From positions 44,107 to 108,106 of the forward strand of contig JASAMV010002389.1 of the NCBI GenBank assembly GCA_030248065.1: DNA of 64,000 nucleotides, in the 5' to 3' direction. Positions 1 through 12,900 of the stretch are shown here, in pieces; the first letter of the stretch is position 1, and each line of letters starts with the position of its first letter. Source of the DNA: Rhynchonema sp. JSB1_4 (Eukaryota > Nematoda > Chromadorea > Monhysterida > Xyalidae). The notes beneath the pieces are model-generated. The model ran no database searches. It was not told the DNA's origin and saw nothing but the letters and a program-made list of their open reading frames with translations. The translations under genes were made by a program, and so were the position numbers.

Positions 1-809
1 ACGTCGACTGTGAAGTTCTTTGTCTATCCAGAACACCCGTCTTGCCGAGCTAGTTGGGGTTTTCATCGGTTCCTTGCCTTTTTGTCAGTGTTCTTGTGTG
101 TTTGCTAGATATTCTACATCAGTGTCGGAGGCAGAGGTTTTCATTTTAATTCAACCGCGGGTTTCACTGGCACCTAAATATCTGACTTTCAGGTGCCAAA
201 ATCGTACCCTAGCACCTGAATTACATCAACAACTCCACAAAATGCGTGAATTTTGGGTGGCAGTGGCACCTAACCTTCAGAATTCCAGGTTCCAGTCTTG
301 GAGTGCCATGGCACCAACATTACTAGATCTAAAGTACTGGTTGCAAGTACTCTGTACAGCTGCTGTACCCAGTTCTTAGAGAGGGAAGGATCGAGGTGGT
401 GCCGGGCGATACCTAGAGGGTTGAGGTCTCCTGTTGGATGAATTTTTGCGTTGCGAGGGAGTGGTACGCGCCGTATCGCGAAGCGTGCGAATTTCATGCA
501 TTTTCACATAAAAGCAGGTGATTTTACGCTAATTTTGACGTTTTGGACAAAAATTGACACACATGGGGCAAACTCAGAATGATACCTAGTGCACAAGGCC
601 AAAAGCTTTGGGAGGGCCATCTGGCGCGGTGGACTAGCAATCGCTCGTACTAGGAAAGGTGGTCCCACTCCCACGAACGTCCGCCAACAAAAACACTGTT
701 GTCAATTATACCGTTGATTTTGACATGATGCTTGATTAGTTTTCTGCTCTCTCTCTCTGATTCTGATTCCGAGTTTCGTTTTATCTTCAGACAATAATAA
801 CTGACAGGC
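1..809. other. Upstream region of the SLC7 transporter gene, no gene seen
   Basis: I see no coding region here. A short phrase, tggcacctaa, recurs around 168 and 263, suggesting a decayed repeat. A polypyrimidine tract ending in ttatcttcag at 781-790 lies 20 bases before the start codon of the next gene and would make a good splice acceptor, so the transporter may have a 5'-UTR intron. The first non-coding exon and the promoter are not identifiable. Confidence 0.4.
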
Positions 810-3800
810 ATGGCGCACGGCACTGAAATGCAACCAATGAAAAATGGTGAGACGACCAAAAGCGGTGGATCGGCGAATTCAGTTGATGAACCGTTCAAAT
901 TAAAAAGACGCATCAATTTATTCAGCGCATGTGCAATTATTGTTGGTGTTATTATTGGAAGCGGTATTTTTGTGTCTCCGAAAGGTTGGTGTCATCGTGT
1001 TAAAGTTAGAGTTCATTCACATCGTGTTTTTCTTCAATTTTGTTCAACTCTCAAGTTCATCAGAAGTTGGATCTAGATGTCCAATTCGCACCCGGAACTT
1101 GGTTTTTGTGTAAAATGCGGAACAAATGGCACGTAAAACGTTTCAAAAGAATCATGATTCACATTCATTGGAATGAAAAATGCGTACAAATTTCTGCTCG
1201 CAGGTGTGTTACAAGAATCGGGCAGTGTTGGTCTGGCGTTGATCATCTGGTTGTTTTGTGGCATTTTCTCTACGTTGGGAGCATTATGCTATGCCGAGCT
1301 GGGCACGTCAATACCAAAATCTGGCGGTGACTATGCCTACATCAATGAGGTCAGCGCAGTTTCCACAACTGATAAAAAACTTGTTGATGCTGGGTGGTGA
1401 GCACACATTGATAATGCCAGAATCCGAGAATGCAACATGCGCATGCACAAAAATTGATCACAAAATCCCAGCCTCCTTCCGCCCCTGCCAATTCAGGCAT
1501 TCGGCCATCTGCCTGCATTCGTGTTCCTGTGGGTTGCATTGATCGTGATCAACCCGGCATCGAACGCCGTCATCGCAATGACATTCAGCAGCTACGTGCT
1601 CAAACCAATTTATCCCAATTGTGACGTGCCGGATATCGTAATGCGATTGGTCGCCATCTGTATCATTTGTGCGTCGTCTTTCGCTTCGTTTTTGTTTCGT
1701 TTTCCAACAGGATAGCATTACAGTTGGTGATTCGATCGGATCATTGGTTCATTGGTCACGTGACTTTCTCGACTCGAATAAAGGATAAGAGAAAAATAGA
1801 GTGTACGAATAGATCTCGAGGTATGCTTCTTATACTGGCGGAAAAACCGGTTTTTTATATTTCGTGAAAAAAACGAAGAAAAACCGAAAAAATGATAAAG
1901 AACAGCAGTGTATAAGGATAGGGGAAGCCTAAATAAGGTATTTTTCACACATACTAATGTTAGTACAGACACAGTACTATGGGTGTTTTTAATGCTCATT
2001 GTGACTAAAACAGTTGAAGCAGCCACATTGACATCGCCCGCCCTTGGCCAAAGTTGTTCTGAACAAAAATATTTCCCAACTTATGTCAAAAATTGGAAAA
2101 TTTTGGCTGAGGTTTTTTTTCGGTTTTTTTCACGTCCCAGATCGACCCGGTTTTTTTCGGTTTTTTTTAAAAATTTTTCGTGAAAAAAAAATCGGTTTTT
2201 TTTCATCCGCCAGTATAATGCTTCTTTCTAACAAGGTCGTGATCAATGCGTACCCGGTCCCCTCATCATATTTGACAGTGCTCACAATGAAAACGAAGAG
2301 AAAATGACGTCCTTCAGGTTTCCTAACGTTCGTCAACTGCTACAACGTCAAGTACGCCACGCGAACGCAAGATATATTTTCGGTGACCAAAGTGTGCGCC
2401 CTGATTATCATCATCATTGCTGGCCTGTACCAGATAATCATTGGTTTGTTTCAAATCAATTGTGCTCCAAGTCACTTTCGCACTGCAAATTAGTATCGTA
2501 GTTTTTTTTAATTGTATCACATGGACTGTACATACGACAGCATTATCGCGCACGTTGCAAACCTTTTTTCGTTGTTCTTCCCAAGCTTTTGTATGTGTAC
2601 CTAAGCAGATAGCGATCAGTGACAGCTCAAGCACGAATGTGCCAGGTCGAACTTCCGTTTCAATCACGTTATTAACACGAATGATTTAATGCCCGGTTTT
2701 TTGAGCTTCGAAATGAATGGCAGGGTATTCGTTGAGCTGCTCAACTGCATAACTGGAGTGAGAATGGCTGAAGTTTGGCCTCGGCGGGACCCAATCTTGT
2801 AAAATCATCTAAAAATCGCAATTACCAAAAATATCCAATCAACCAACAAATCAATAACCACAAACCGACTTGCTAACAAGGGCTATGGCTGTATTATTAG
2901 TACCTGATGATGTGCGAGCTGATGTTTCACACAGGCCGAGCCGACTACCTGCGCATCGACCAAATCATGCTCGGCAGTCGGTATGAACTGGGTCCGATGT
3001 CGCTGTCGGTGTTTTCGGGCATCTTCTCGTTCGCCGGATGGTTCGTTTCTGATTTCGTAATCAATTTTTGCGTTTTTTAGATTCGTATTTTTTGTTACTC
3101 TTTCGTTTCGCGTGTCGATGTGTTTGTGTGCAGTGTGTGGCGCGGATGTGTGTGTGTGTGTGTTTCTGTGCGCGCATGGCCATAAAATACGACTAAAAAG
3201 TGCTGATTTTGGTGCTGCGTTGTCGGTAACGTTTCGATATGTTTTCGCACGTCAGTTACAAATCGAACACAAGAATCGTTGTTTTGTGCGTGTGTGAACC
3301 ACCATCTGTCTGTCACGCAGGCGCGAGTGAGCTGAGTTTCGTTTCGTGGCGCGCGTGGTTTCACGGCACGACAAGCGCACATGCCTGGCGTCTCACTGTT
3401 GCTTTCTATGCGGGACAGTTCACCTTTGGGGGATGGTAAGGCATTCATACATATGTACATGTATAAAACATACCTAACATAACGTACTGTATACTAGTCG
3501 AGGAACACTTTCATTGTGGTGATGTGTTGTGCGGTTGATATGATAGGTCGACAGTTGAGCATCCATCCGATAGACTTTGTCCAACCACGATTCATTTCTA
3601 ATTTTTTTCTAGGAACTACCTCAATTTCGTTACTGAAGAGCTGAAAGATCCCTACAGGTGAGCGATTTCTTTTACGTTTGCAATGATTCTGATTTATGCC
3701 CCGGTATTGATCAGTGGGTTCGGAATCGAGTTCGCGCAACCAACGCAATGTAAAGAGAATTAAGAGTAATTAAAAGAATTCGCTTTTATACTCTAATACT

Positions 3801-6800
3801 CGATTCGTGTGAGATCAACCAGTTGCACGCGTGTTTCTGCGGTGCACGTGGTAACACGTGCGGTGGTTCGGTTCGCAGTTCGTTCTCGTTCACTGCTGCT
3901 CAAACTCGATTTGAACCCGGCGGCAAATGAATACCAGGGATTGTTTTTCAAGAAAATCCAAAAAATGCATCAGTGGTTGCAGAAATCTTCCGCGTGCAAT
4001 CTACATTTCGCTTCCGCTGGTCACCGTCATCTACATGCTGGCCAACTTGGCGTATTTTGCTGTTTTATCACCGGACGAAGTGCTCGATTCGGACGCTGTT
4101 GCCGTCGTACGTTTTCTCTTTTGTTTAATTCACTCATTTTCTCTTCATTTTCATTTGCTCCGTGTTTTTGACAGAGTTTTGCTGACCAAATGCTCGGTTG
4201 GTTTGCGATCTCGATGCCGATTTTCGTCGCGTGCTCCACTGTGGGCAGCTTGAATGGAATATTGTTCACTTGTTCGAGGTTGGTTGGACTTTCTTTGATC
4301 CGATTTGAGGAAGCGTGTCTAGAGCCATTTGGACCCAGAATTTTGGCCGTTTGCTTCTAAGATGACTTTCTAGCTTGTCAAATTCAGCCTGGTAATTTAT
4401 GAAAAGACATGTAGATGGCGTAGAAACAGATCTAGGCCGTGGAGCTGCGATGTATTGGTCGCACAATGACTATAAGAACCAAATTTTTCGAACGCAAGGA
4501 GAGAGGGGGACGCACCACACACAAAAAAAAAAACGGAAAAACAAAGAAGAAAAAAAAATACCTGCCAACTAAACTAACAATCTCTATTTTTGCCTCACAG
4601 AATGTTCTTCGTTGGCGCGCGTGAGGGTCAGTTACCAGAGTTGCTCAGCATGATCAACATCAAATATGTGACGCCGATGCCGTCGCTGTTGTTTCTGGTA
4701 TGTTTCTTGACGGTGGACGGTGAAGTAAAGCCTTTTGAAGTAGTGAGCTTCAACACCTTTAGCCGAGAAACAGCTGGCTGCTGAATGTGGCCGTTCTCTT
4801 TGCAGTCTTAGTTGGTTGGTTTATTGCTTTCAGTGACGCATAAAACCATGCACGTAAATTAGTGATAGAAGCACAGTTACAAGACCGGGTGGGACAATTA
4901 CGGAAATGAAAATAGCTACAACACTGGTTATAACAAAACCACAGCAAATAAAAGCTACAAAAAGCGCCAAGGAGAGAGAAAGATCGCGGTCTTAGTCGAG
5001 CCCGCTAAATACATAACAGGAAAACTGCATCAACACGAGCCCGATTTCGGAGGTGCTAGATTAGTGAAACATTCATACGTGGCTGCGGATTTGGGAAACG
5101 TCACACGTTGTGGAATACAACATGGTGCATGAGGATTGCTAACATTTATAAAAAAATTAAATAAAACACTGCTACTCACTCCTTTTCTCTTTCTTTTCGT
5201 TTTGCTGGTGCACCAACTCCGAAATCGGGCTCGTGTTGGCGTAGTTTGCCTTTAGGTAGGTAAAGTAACACTACGCCAACACGAGCCCGATGTCGGAGGT
5301 GGCCGATAGTGAAACATTCGTACGTGGCTGCTGATTTGGGAAGTGCTTCACGGTATACTTGCGTATTTTTCCGCAAAATATATTTTTGGAAAAAAACGGT
5401 ATTTTTCCGGAAAAAAAACCGTTTTTTTTCCAAATATTTTTCCAGTACTTAAGGATACCCATGGTCCAAAAACGCCTATTTTGGAGAAAATTTTGTCGGG
5501 AAATGGCCTGAAACATGCTAAAAATGCACTTGGAGATTGTGCTCATTTTGAACTGTTTGGCACCGATTTACATTAGTTTTGACAACATCCTTTCGTAACC
5601 CTTGAAAATATTTCGGAAATTTTTGGAAAAAAAACCGTTTTTTTCCAAAAGTTGCCACTTGGAAAAATTTCCGGAAAAATAAAAACGTATTTTTCCGGGC
5701 CTCGGAAAAAAACGGTTTTTTTTCGGTCTTTTTCCGAAAAAAAACGGTTTTTTTTCCGGCCCGCAAGTATACTTCACGGTGTAGAATACAACGTGGCACA
5801 TGGGGATTTTCTCTTTTTATTCGTTTTCTAAGCACACCACCTCCGAAATCGGGCTCGTGTTGGCGTAGTTTGCTTTCATATTCTGACTTCCCACTGCCGC
5901 TATATTCCAGGCCGGTCTGTCAGTGCTGATGTGCGTGTCGAGTGATATCATCAAATTGATCAACTACGCGTCCTTTGCCGAATCGGCCGTCGTTGGAATC
6001 GCTGTCGCTGGATTACTGTATTTGCGATGGAAGGAGCCGCACAGACCGAGACCCATTAAAGTTGGTCGCGTTTCAGTTTGTACTTTGCGCATTTTGTGAT
6101 ACAAAAATGGATTGAAAGCGTTTTCTTTTATTTTCTTCAGCTGAACCTCCTAATCCCGATTCTATTTCTTGTGATGTGCATATTTCTCGTGGTGTTCCCG
6201 TTCTTCGTCTCGCCCAGCGAGGTCATCATTAGTTTAGGTGAGTGTTTCCATTCTTTGACGGGTTGTATTTTTCTTTTATTTTTAACAGAAAATATATTTC
6301 TTTCTTAATTTCTCTTGTCATACTCTGCTGTATGTATAGCAATAATGTTTCAGGCATTATACTAACTGGTGTGCCCGTGTACTTCGTTTGCGTCTGGTGG
6401 AAGAACAAACCGATGTGGTTTCAACGCGTTTGGGGTACGTCTGGGTGTACTACTACCTAGTAGCGGTTAATCAGACCTAGGTGCTTCTCCAGAACTGCTT
6501 TATTGAATAAACATCTGGGAATCCGGTGGCCGTTCAAATGAGCACGCAAGCAGCTAACCAACCAATTGCTATAATAATTCATTATCCGATTAGCCAAGTA
6601 GTAGAGTAGTGGTTGTTTGATTAATCGTTGTGCACTGCTTGCTTGTGCCGTGTAACCAACGATCACAGTAAAATGCATTGGAATTACGAGCTCGGTATGT
6701 GTACAAGGAAGGTATAAATGGACAATTGCTATTCTTATTACGTCTGGAAAAAGCCAGAATATTAGTATCACGTGTGTTTAAGGTCCGAAACCTTTTGTGA

Positions 6801-7063
6801 CCGTTTCGAGAAAACCCGCTTCAAAACGGCTTTGTGTTGTACTTATGCGTGTGGCATCAATATTTTGAGGATATCGTCTCCGAGTAAAAGCAGGCGCTGC
6901 ACATTATGTAGAGTCCCCGGGACTTAATTCAATCACATCCGCCGAGCAAACAGGCGCCTGTAATCCATTTATTCATACCTTCCACATAATTGCAGCTTCG
7001 AGCACACACACGGTGCAGAAGTTCCTCTACTGTACGCCGGAAGAACATGCTCCCGACGAATAA
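810..7063 (+). CDS. SLC7A5-like: L-type amino-acid transporter light chain (SLC7A5/A8-like), 13 exons
   Basis: Twelve-helix APC-superfamily exchanger of large neutral amino acids at the plasma membrane. Exons: 810-984, 1204-1349, 1497-1668, 2318-2443, 2935-3040, 3613-3657, 3983-4106, 4175-4278, 4601-4697, 5911-6060, 6141-6237, 6354-6434, 6996-7063. All junctions are GT...AG and all phases fit, giving 496 aa against 507 in human LAT1. The substrate-loop motif GSGIF is at residues 50-54. Cys149, in YPNCDVP, matches the human LAT1 cysteine that is disulphide-linked to the 4F2hc/SLC3A2 heavy chain, so a heavy-chain partner is expected. The conserved [12 protein letters not shown] and VWWKNKP stretches are intact. 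The start is the first in-frame ATG before helix 1. Introns 3 and 9 carry inserted mobile elements. Which SLC7 paralogue this is cannot be settled without a tree. Confidence 0.96.
1831..2217. mobile_element. Non-autonomous element, family M copy 1, 8-bp TSD
   Basis: A 387-bp element in SLC7 intron 3. It has inverted termini tatactggcgg and an interior of A/T runs broken by ccgg. It is bounded by the perfect 8-bp duplication atgcttct (1823-1830 and 2218-2225). There is no coding capacity. The TSD length fits hAT or P superfamilies. Confidence 0.88.
5032..5253. mobile_element. Palindromic MITE, family W copy A
   Basis: Inverted arms built on aacacgagcccgatttcgga flank a core containing gtgaaacattcatacgtgg. 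The left end is eroded. It lies in SLC7 intron 9, next to copy B. No target duplication can be recognised. Confidence 0.75.
5271..5875. mobile_element. Palindromic MITE, family W copy B, interrupted by an M element
   Basis: The arms ctacgccaacacgagcccga and its complement (about 5271 and 5840-5870) enclose the same gtgaaacatt core as copies A, C and D. The element is split by the family-M insertion at 5354-5771. Without that insertion it would be close to the 180-190 bp of copies C and D. Confidence 0.8.
5354..5771. mobile_element. Non-autonomous element, family M copy 2, 8-bp TSD
   Basis: 418 bp with inverted termini tatacttgcg, flanked by the perfect duplication cttcacgg (5346-5353 and 5772-5779). 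It is nested inside W copy B and nearly identical to the copy at 47970-48391. Confidence 0.93.
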
Positions 7064-9962
7064 AGCCACACACACACACGTTTGTTGTTGCTGTTTATGT
7101 GTGTGTGTGTGTGTATCAATGTGGATGATCTACTGCACACGACAACGGAAATGATGTTGTATTATTTTCGTGTCCTGTTGCTAGCGCTTGCTGCTGCTGA
7201 CTTTTTCGCTGGAAAACAACAACTTTTGGCTGCGAAATTGAAATTTGAGATCAGGAAAACAGCATCTTAGCCTAGCAGCCAGCGTATACGTTTCACTCGT
7301 GTTGCAGCTCGAAAGGTTTTAAAGGCCAGTTGTTTGTTGTTCACGTTGAAAGTCAAACAGCGGCTAGTTTGCTAACACACGTCGAAGTTGAGCTTTCAAG
7401 TGCTGGCCTACAGGCTACTATTGCTAAGCCCCTGGTGCAACTATAAGTGTCAGCATTTGTCAAACATACTACATACATTTTATTATATGGTCATTTTTAA
7501 TCCTTCCCTCACACATTATTGTACATCTTTATGTGTTTCCCTTTTCGAATGTGCCTGACATACATTTCGGTCAATTAAAGCCAGAAGTTTCGTTATGCGC
7601 AGGAAGGTGTATGGTGACGGCGTGCTTAGTGTCCACCCACGGTCTCCAACCGCTTTCTACAAACTTTTTTCGTGTCCATGTGTGTGCAGATACTATGTGC
7701 TTTTTTCTGCGCAACTGTTGTTAAATTCCATCTCTCTTCATGGTAATGTTTTGAGCGCATCATTAGAATCCAACGTTTTGTTGTTGTTCTCTACCCAAAC
7801 ATGACTTTGACTTTTAGCGTGCCTTCTCACACTCTCATAATGAACCATATTCGAGTTCAATGCCCTGTTTTGTTTATTTTCTTGATTCAGCCGCTTTTTC
7901 TTTCCGTTGTATCCGTACGTTCTGTTGTTTGCCACAATAGTGTTATTATGTGTATCTCAATTCGAGCTTTCGAATTGCAGCACCAAATTAGAGGCGCCTG
8001 TGAGTTATTCTTGTTGCACACACAAATTCGTGGATTCCTTGCTGTCATTTGGGCTCAACACGAGAAATATCAGCAAAATGATTCGGAAATCATGTTTATT
8101 ATACAAAATGTGCACTGGTTCGAATGTTCTTTATTTGAATTGAACCTATTTTGTTTGTGCCGCGACTTTTATAACGCGGCGGTTGTTGTTTGCTCTCGTT
8201 GACTCTGGTTGGTGTCTGTTTCGAACTTTTGCTCACTCATGTTTTCTTTGGTTTCGCATTTGCGTGCCGCTGCGACACATTGTATTGACAAAACATACCA
8301 ATATAACCAAGTTTTGGGGGAGGGGCATTTGTGCTGCTGAGAACAGTTCCGGCTCCGAAATTGCCCCGAAGCCTGACCAACTATGGCCAATTTTGATCAG
8401 AAAGCTCCCGTGAGGGCTTTATTTTCGAGCTTGCTCGTGTTGGTTTGGTTCCGCATGAGACGCTTGTGCGGCAGGCACGCATGTGTCTTTGTCAAGTTTT
8501 AGCGTTTTTTTGTATTTGACGTTTTCGCTTTCTCTTTCATTGCTCGGCAGTCTTTTATGGCCGGAGACCGATCCGGTTATAAACAAAGCCGTGTGCCGCG
8601 CCTGCGGCCACCATGTTTGTTCGGTTTGTTTTACTAGTTTTGGTCGCTTTGAGGCCGAATTCACAATGCATGCGGCTGCGATTAGATAAATGCGGAATGG
8701 CAAATTTCGGCATTCCGCAGTCCGCGTTTATCTGCTCACCTTTGCGGAATTTTGAATTTCTGCAAGTAAATTTTCATATGCTTTTGGTTAAACAACTCAG
8801 TTACTGTTTGCGTTAACACGCAACATTTGAGGTCAGCACGCTGGAAGTTGTCTTCGTCACCCAAGCACGCACCATTCCGCAAAGGTGAGCAGTTAAACGC
8901 GGAATGCGGAATGCAGAAATTTACCATTGCGTATTTATCAGCTCACCAATTTCCGCATTCCGCTTTTATCTGATCGCAGCCTGCGCGTTTGTGTGTCAAC
9001 CTGGCTATGCTTCAACGCTACATGCTGACGCGCAAATGCGCCAACGCGCATGCATTGTGAAGCGCGCGTAACATCGAAATTCTTTTTTGGCTCCTTCTCT
9101 CTCACATGATACAATGAATTTGATTGTTGGCGCACGCACATGTATTGGCATATACTATATGTATGTATTTCTATTTCTGTTCACTTATATCGCATCCATG
9201 CCACAGGTCCACTATGTAGTGCATGTCACCAAGTTCGGCTTGCACGAGAGAGCCTTTTCGTGAATGTGTCATCCCAAACGGACTTGCTATGCTTTCTTCA
9301 TATTTCAACTTTTTTTGTCCGTGGCCTGCGGGCTGCACCAAATTTTTAACATATTTTTTATGTCGTCACCAGTGTTTCAGCATACGCTGACTGTTTACTT
9401 GTTACTTTCGGCAATCTTTCGTCGGACGTCATCTCAACTTTTGTTTATGCCCACTACATTTTTGTCGTTATTGTTGTTGTCGGATGTTTCTCATGTGCCT
9501 ATATTTTCGTGTGTTTTCTCGATTTTTTGTCAGATATGCCGACATTTTGTTTTCTGTGTGTTTGATCTCCGTCGCATTGCTATATACTGACACACAGCAT
9601 TGACAGTTTTACTAAAAAAATTACAAATGATACATATTACGCATTATATGTAGGTTCTGTCATTGACAAATTTTGTTATTTTTACGCACATTACTAGTCC
9701 TTGATTGGGGTGTAGTATTTTCACAAAATTGAAAATAAAATCATCTGTTGAAAGTTTGTGAACAAAATCTCATTGGCAATTCGGTGCCACACTGGTCATA
9801 TATGAATGGCTTATATTGATGTCGTCAACGCACATGGTCAACTCGCGCCGTCAACTAAGCCCTTTGTGTCATTGTATACATTTTTCTCGCGTTCATTCAG
9901 GGCTGCTTGAGTTGACCACTTAGAGTTGATGGTTTGCGTTGACAGCCAAACAATCAGCCGCG
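7064..9962. other. Intergenic region between SLC7 and DYNC2I2 (convergent 3' ends)
   Basis: No gene is supported here. It holds a GT microsatellite near 7096-7115 and a long imperfect palindrome at 8660-9061. An AATAAA at 7059-7064 overlaps the SLC7 stop codon. The remainder is AT-leaning sequence with no recognised feature. Confidence 0.6.
8660..9061. repeat. Long imperfect palindrome, probably a decayed MITE
   Basis: Outer arms ttcacaatgcatgcg and its complement sit at 8660-8674 and 9047-9061. Inner arms ctgcgattagataaatgcgg and a near-complement lie around 8676-8700 and 8960-8985, and short aatgcggaatg units recur. The layout is that of an inverted-repeat element with later insertions. 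No target duplication was found. Confidence 0.65.
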
Positions 9963-12900
9963 TCAATCATCAGCACTGGCCAGCATTCTCCTCAGCTGTT
10001 GCGCATGTTCGTTGTTGTTGTTGTGCGTCTGCGGCGTGACGTACACGTGCACCACACCGTGATCGGTGGCACACGCCAGCGTACGACGTGACGTTGGGTT
10101 GATCGACACGCTCACGGCCGCCGCATGGTCGGGTGAGGGCGTTTGCGGTTTCGGTGTTAGCCCTGATGAATCAGGCAGGCTCATACGACTCGTGCTCGTG
10201 TCGCTCGCGCGCAACTCGCAAACGCACAGCGTGCCTGAAAGGGCAAGGCTACCACCACCATGTGTTGGCATCAGGCGACATTAGTGTTGCAGTCCTCATG
10301 GCGGAATCAAAATGGCCACGGCTTTGTTTTCTTTTCACTTTTGACAGTTCATTTTTGGATTCACCACCCGCAGTCTGACACGGTCTGTCTGAGGAATGGT
10401 CGGAAATTGGGGCCCAGCCCCGGAGTTTCAACGTGCCCGCGGCGTTACAGTAGTGCAAAAAATAAAATACGACAAATCGAAGAAAAATGAGTGACTCGTC
10501 CCAGCTAGCGTACCATCAGCGGTAGCAGCAATGATGATCATTGGATCGGTCGGTGACCAGACCACATCATAGACGAACTGGGCAGTGGCGCCCAAGTGCA
10601 CGCGTCGCAATGGTTGCACTTTGAGCACATTGTAGATGCCGACCGTACCGTCACCACTAGCCGTCGCGTACAATGCCGGGTCATGTGGACACGCACACAC
10701 TGCGTACACGCATGCACTGTGCGCCGCCAGGCATAGGACCACTGGATTGTAGACTGGCTGCAATGTGGGTGGTAATGGTGAAATTCAGAGCAAGTAAATC
10801 AACACCCATATTTCGGCCAACGGGGCCAACCGCCAAAAGTTATTATTTTCTGGTGCATGTTTGTTATCTGGCGTGCTTGTTTATAATTGTGCCACCTTTG
10901 AGACGTGCCGCATAGGGTATGAGCATGCACGCGTAGCGCGCGAAAATTTTGCACTTTTTTTGCACGCGCGACAGCCAAATTTCATGGAAATGGGTTATCT
11001 GACGCGCGAAGAAGCGCGCGATTTTAGACATTTGAAGTGTATTGGTGAAAATCCTGTGATTTCGGTGTCGTTTTTCCTTCTTCTTTCCAAATGGTAGCCC
11101 CTTCAGCGACCACTTTGAGCAAAGTGTGGCCTAGGCCCCTGTGCCCCCCTACATCCGCTAGTGCAGCAGTTTATAAGCAAAGCCTGTTACAAAATGAAGC
11201 ATTCAGCTAAGTGCTAGCATTGAAAACTACTCCGGATACCTATGTATGTACATACCGACTCAAGTCCCAGCTGCTGACCAGTGTGGCACAATAATGATCA
11301 AAAGTGACTTTTGTCGTGTTTTTGAAATTTCCAAAAAAGAGTGAAATTCGGAAGGTTAGCAGGTCTACATACCATACCTCGAAAGAGGGGCTGAATTGAA
11401 TTCTAAAGTTTTTACACAACTCAAGCCAATATTAGGCCTACTGTATTGATTGCCATCGAAACCGGAACAAACATTTTGCCGGAAAATTAATTCTCTGTCG
11501 CAGCTTCTATGCAAACCTGTCGTTTGAAAGCTGCTAATGCTCTTCCGAGTTGTTTTCGGCTGGACGTGACGAAATTTGCTGTGATTCAGAAATGACGTAG
11601 GTATAGTTTCTGTCTGTATGATGTGTGTTTATTGCGCACCTAAACAAGATTTGCGCAATGAAAAACATAAACAGTTTCACCCGCTCACTTCAATATTATT
11701 ACAAACGCTGTAAACATTGAATGACCGTCAATAAAAAACACTCCGCAATTTTGAACGTGTGATTCACTGGAATTTTATCTATTTTTATGCTCTCTCTGCA
11801 TTACGTGTTTTCTCAATGTACCAAAATTGGCAGTTGTACATCTGGATAAATGGTTAATATTATCCCCATCCCCATCACTGTGGTAAGCCGCAGCTCAGTC
11901 AGCCATTTCCAGCGTGCCCTGGATTTGAAAAAAAAATGCGCGCGCGCGAACCAAAGAAGCCGCCCAAAAATTTAGCCGTTCTTCATGCCACTTTATTGCA
12001 TTATTCTTACATTTTCGTTGTTAGCCACCGTTCATGAGCATAATGGCATATGGCTTTCCCTAGATATATACATGTATGGAAATAATGTTCACTTCATTTT
12101 GTCCGTTCCAGCTCTTTATAACCTTATTTTATGTCCAATGCTTCTTTCCGACAACCATACGCGGGTGTTGTGGTGGGTGATGCATCTGGACTTCCAAAAA
12201 AAATCTAGTCGGATGCTTGAAAAGAGCGCCTGATTTTTTTATGTCCGAAAATTGAAATCTGGCTCAGCGCGCGCGCCCCGAGAAGCGCAAACGCGCAGAC
12301 GCGATCTTCCATATTATATCCATCCTCAGTGCAGCGCTCTGGACGAGCGGCTTTCAACTTGCACTATAAATCTGATACGTTTCTCCAGCTGCCACCGTAG
12401 ATCTCAGGACACTGTCCTACTGTAGCGCGATGTGCACTTTGTAAGTATGCTGTATGTATGCCATCCACGAACCACTCACTCACTTGAGGGGTTGCAGCCA
12501 AAATCTCTCAACTGAAAAACAAGATAATCCCCTGATGCTGGCTCATGCAGCTTCGGGTTACCGCGCCCGCAAACATGCGTCATGCGGTCTAAAGGTTCAG
12601 TTGGGCGCTTTAGTGGTTTTTTAGATTGTCACATTGAATTTAAGGTAAACATCAAGTGATTTCGTGCATTTCCAACCGAGCTGGGCACTACATTTGGCAC
12701 AAAGTCCGTTCCAGTGACCAATGGTGACTGCGTATTGTCTATGGTGTTGTCTGTTGTGATCGTGCTCGTGTAATGTGTGGGTGGCTGGCTGTGATCGCTG
12801 CATGAAGTTATTTTGGCCTCGAAACCATAAGTGAATATCGCAATCCTTGCTACGAAAGAGTCACGAGATACATACAGTATATCTGATTTGATCAGCAGGT

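Noticed and set aside
4813..4870. Shared 50-bp segment (cagtgacgcataaaaccatg) also at 40835-40880
   Set aside because: It is a genuine shared repeat fragment, but too short and without ends to define an element or gene.
9790..9960. Possible second copy of the 25888-26040 palindrome
   Set aside because: Shares only scattered pieces such as cttgagttgaccact; ends and duplication cannot be defined.
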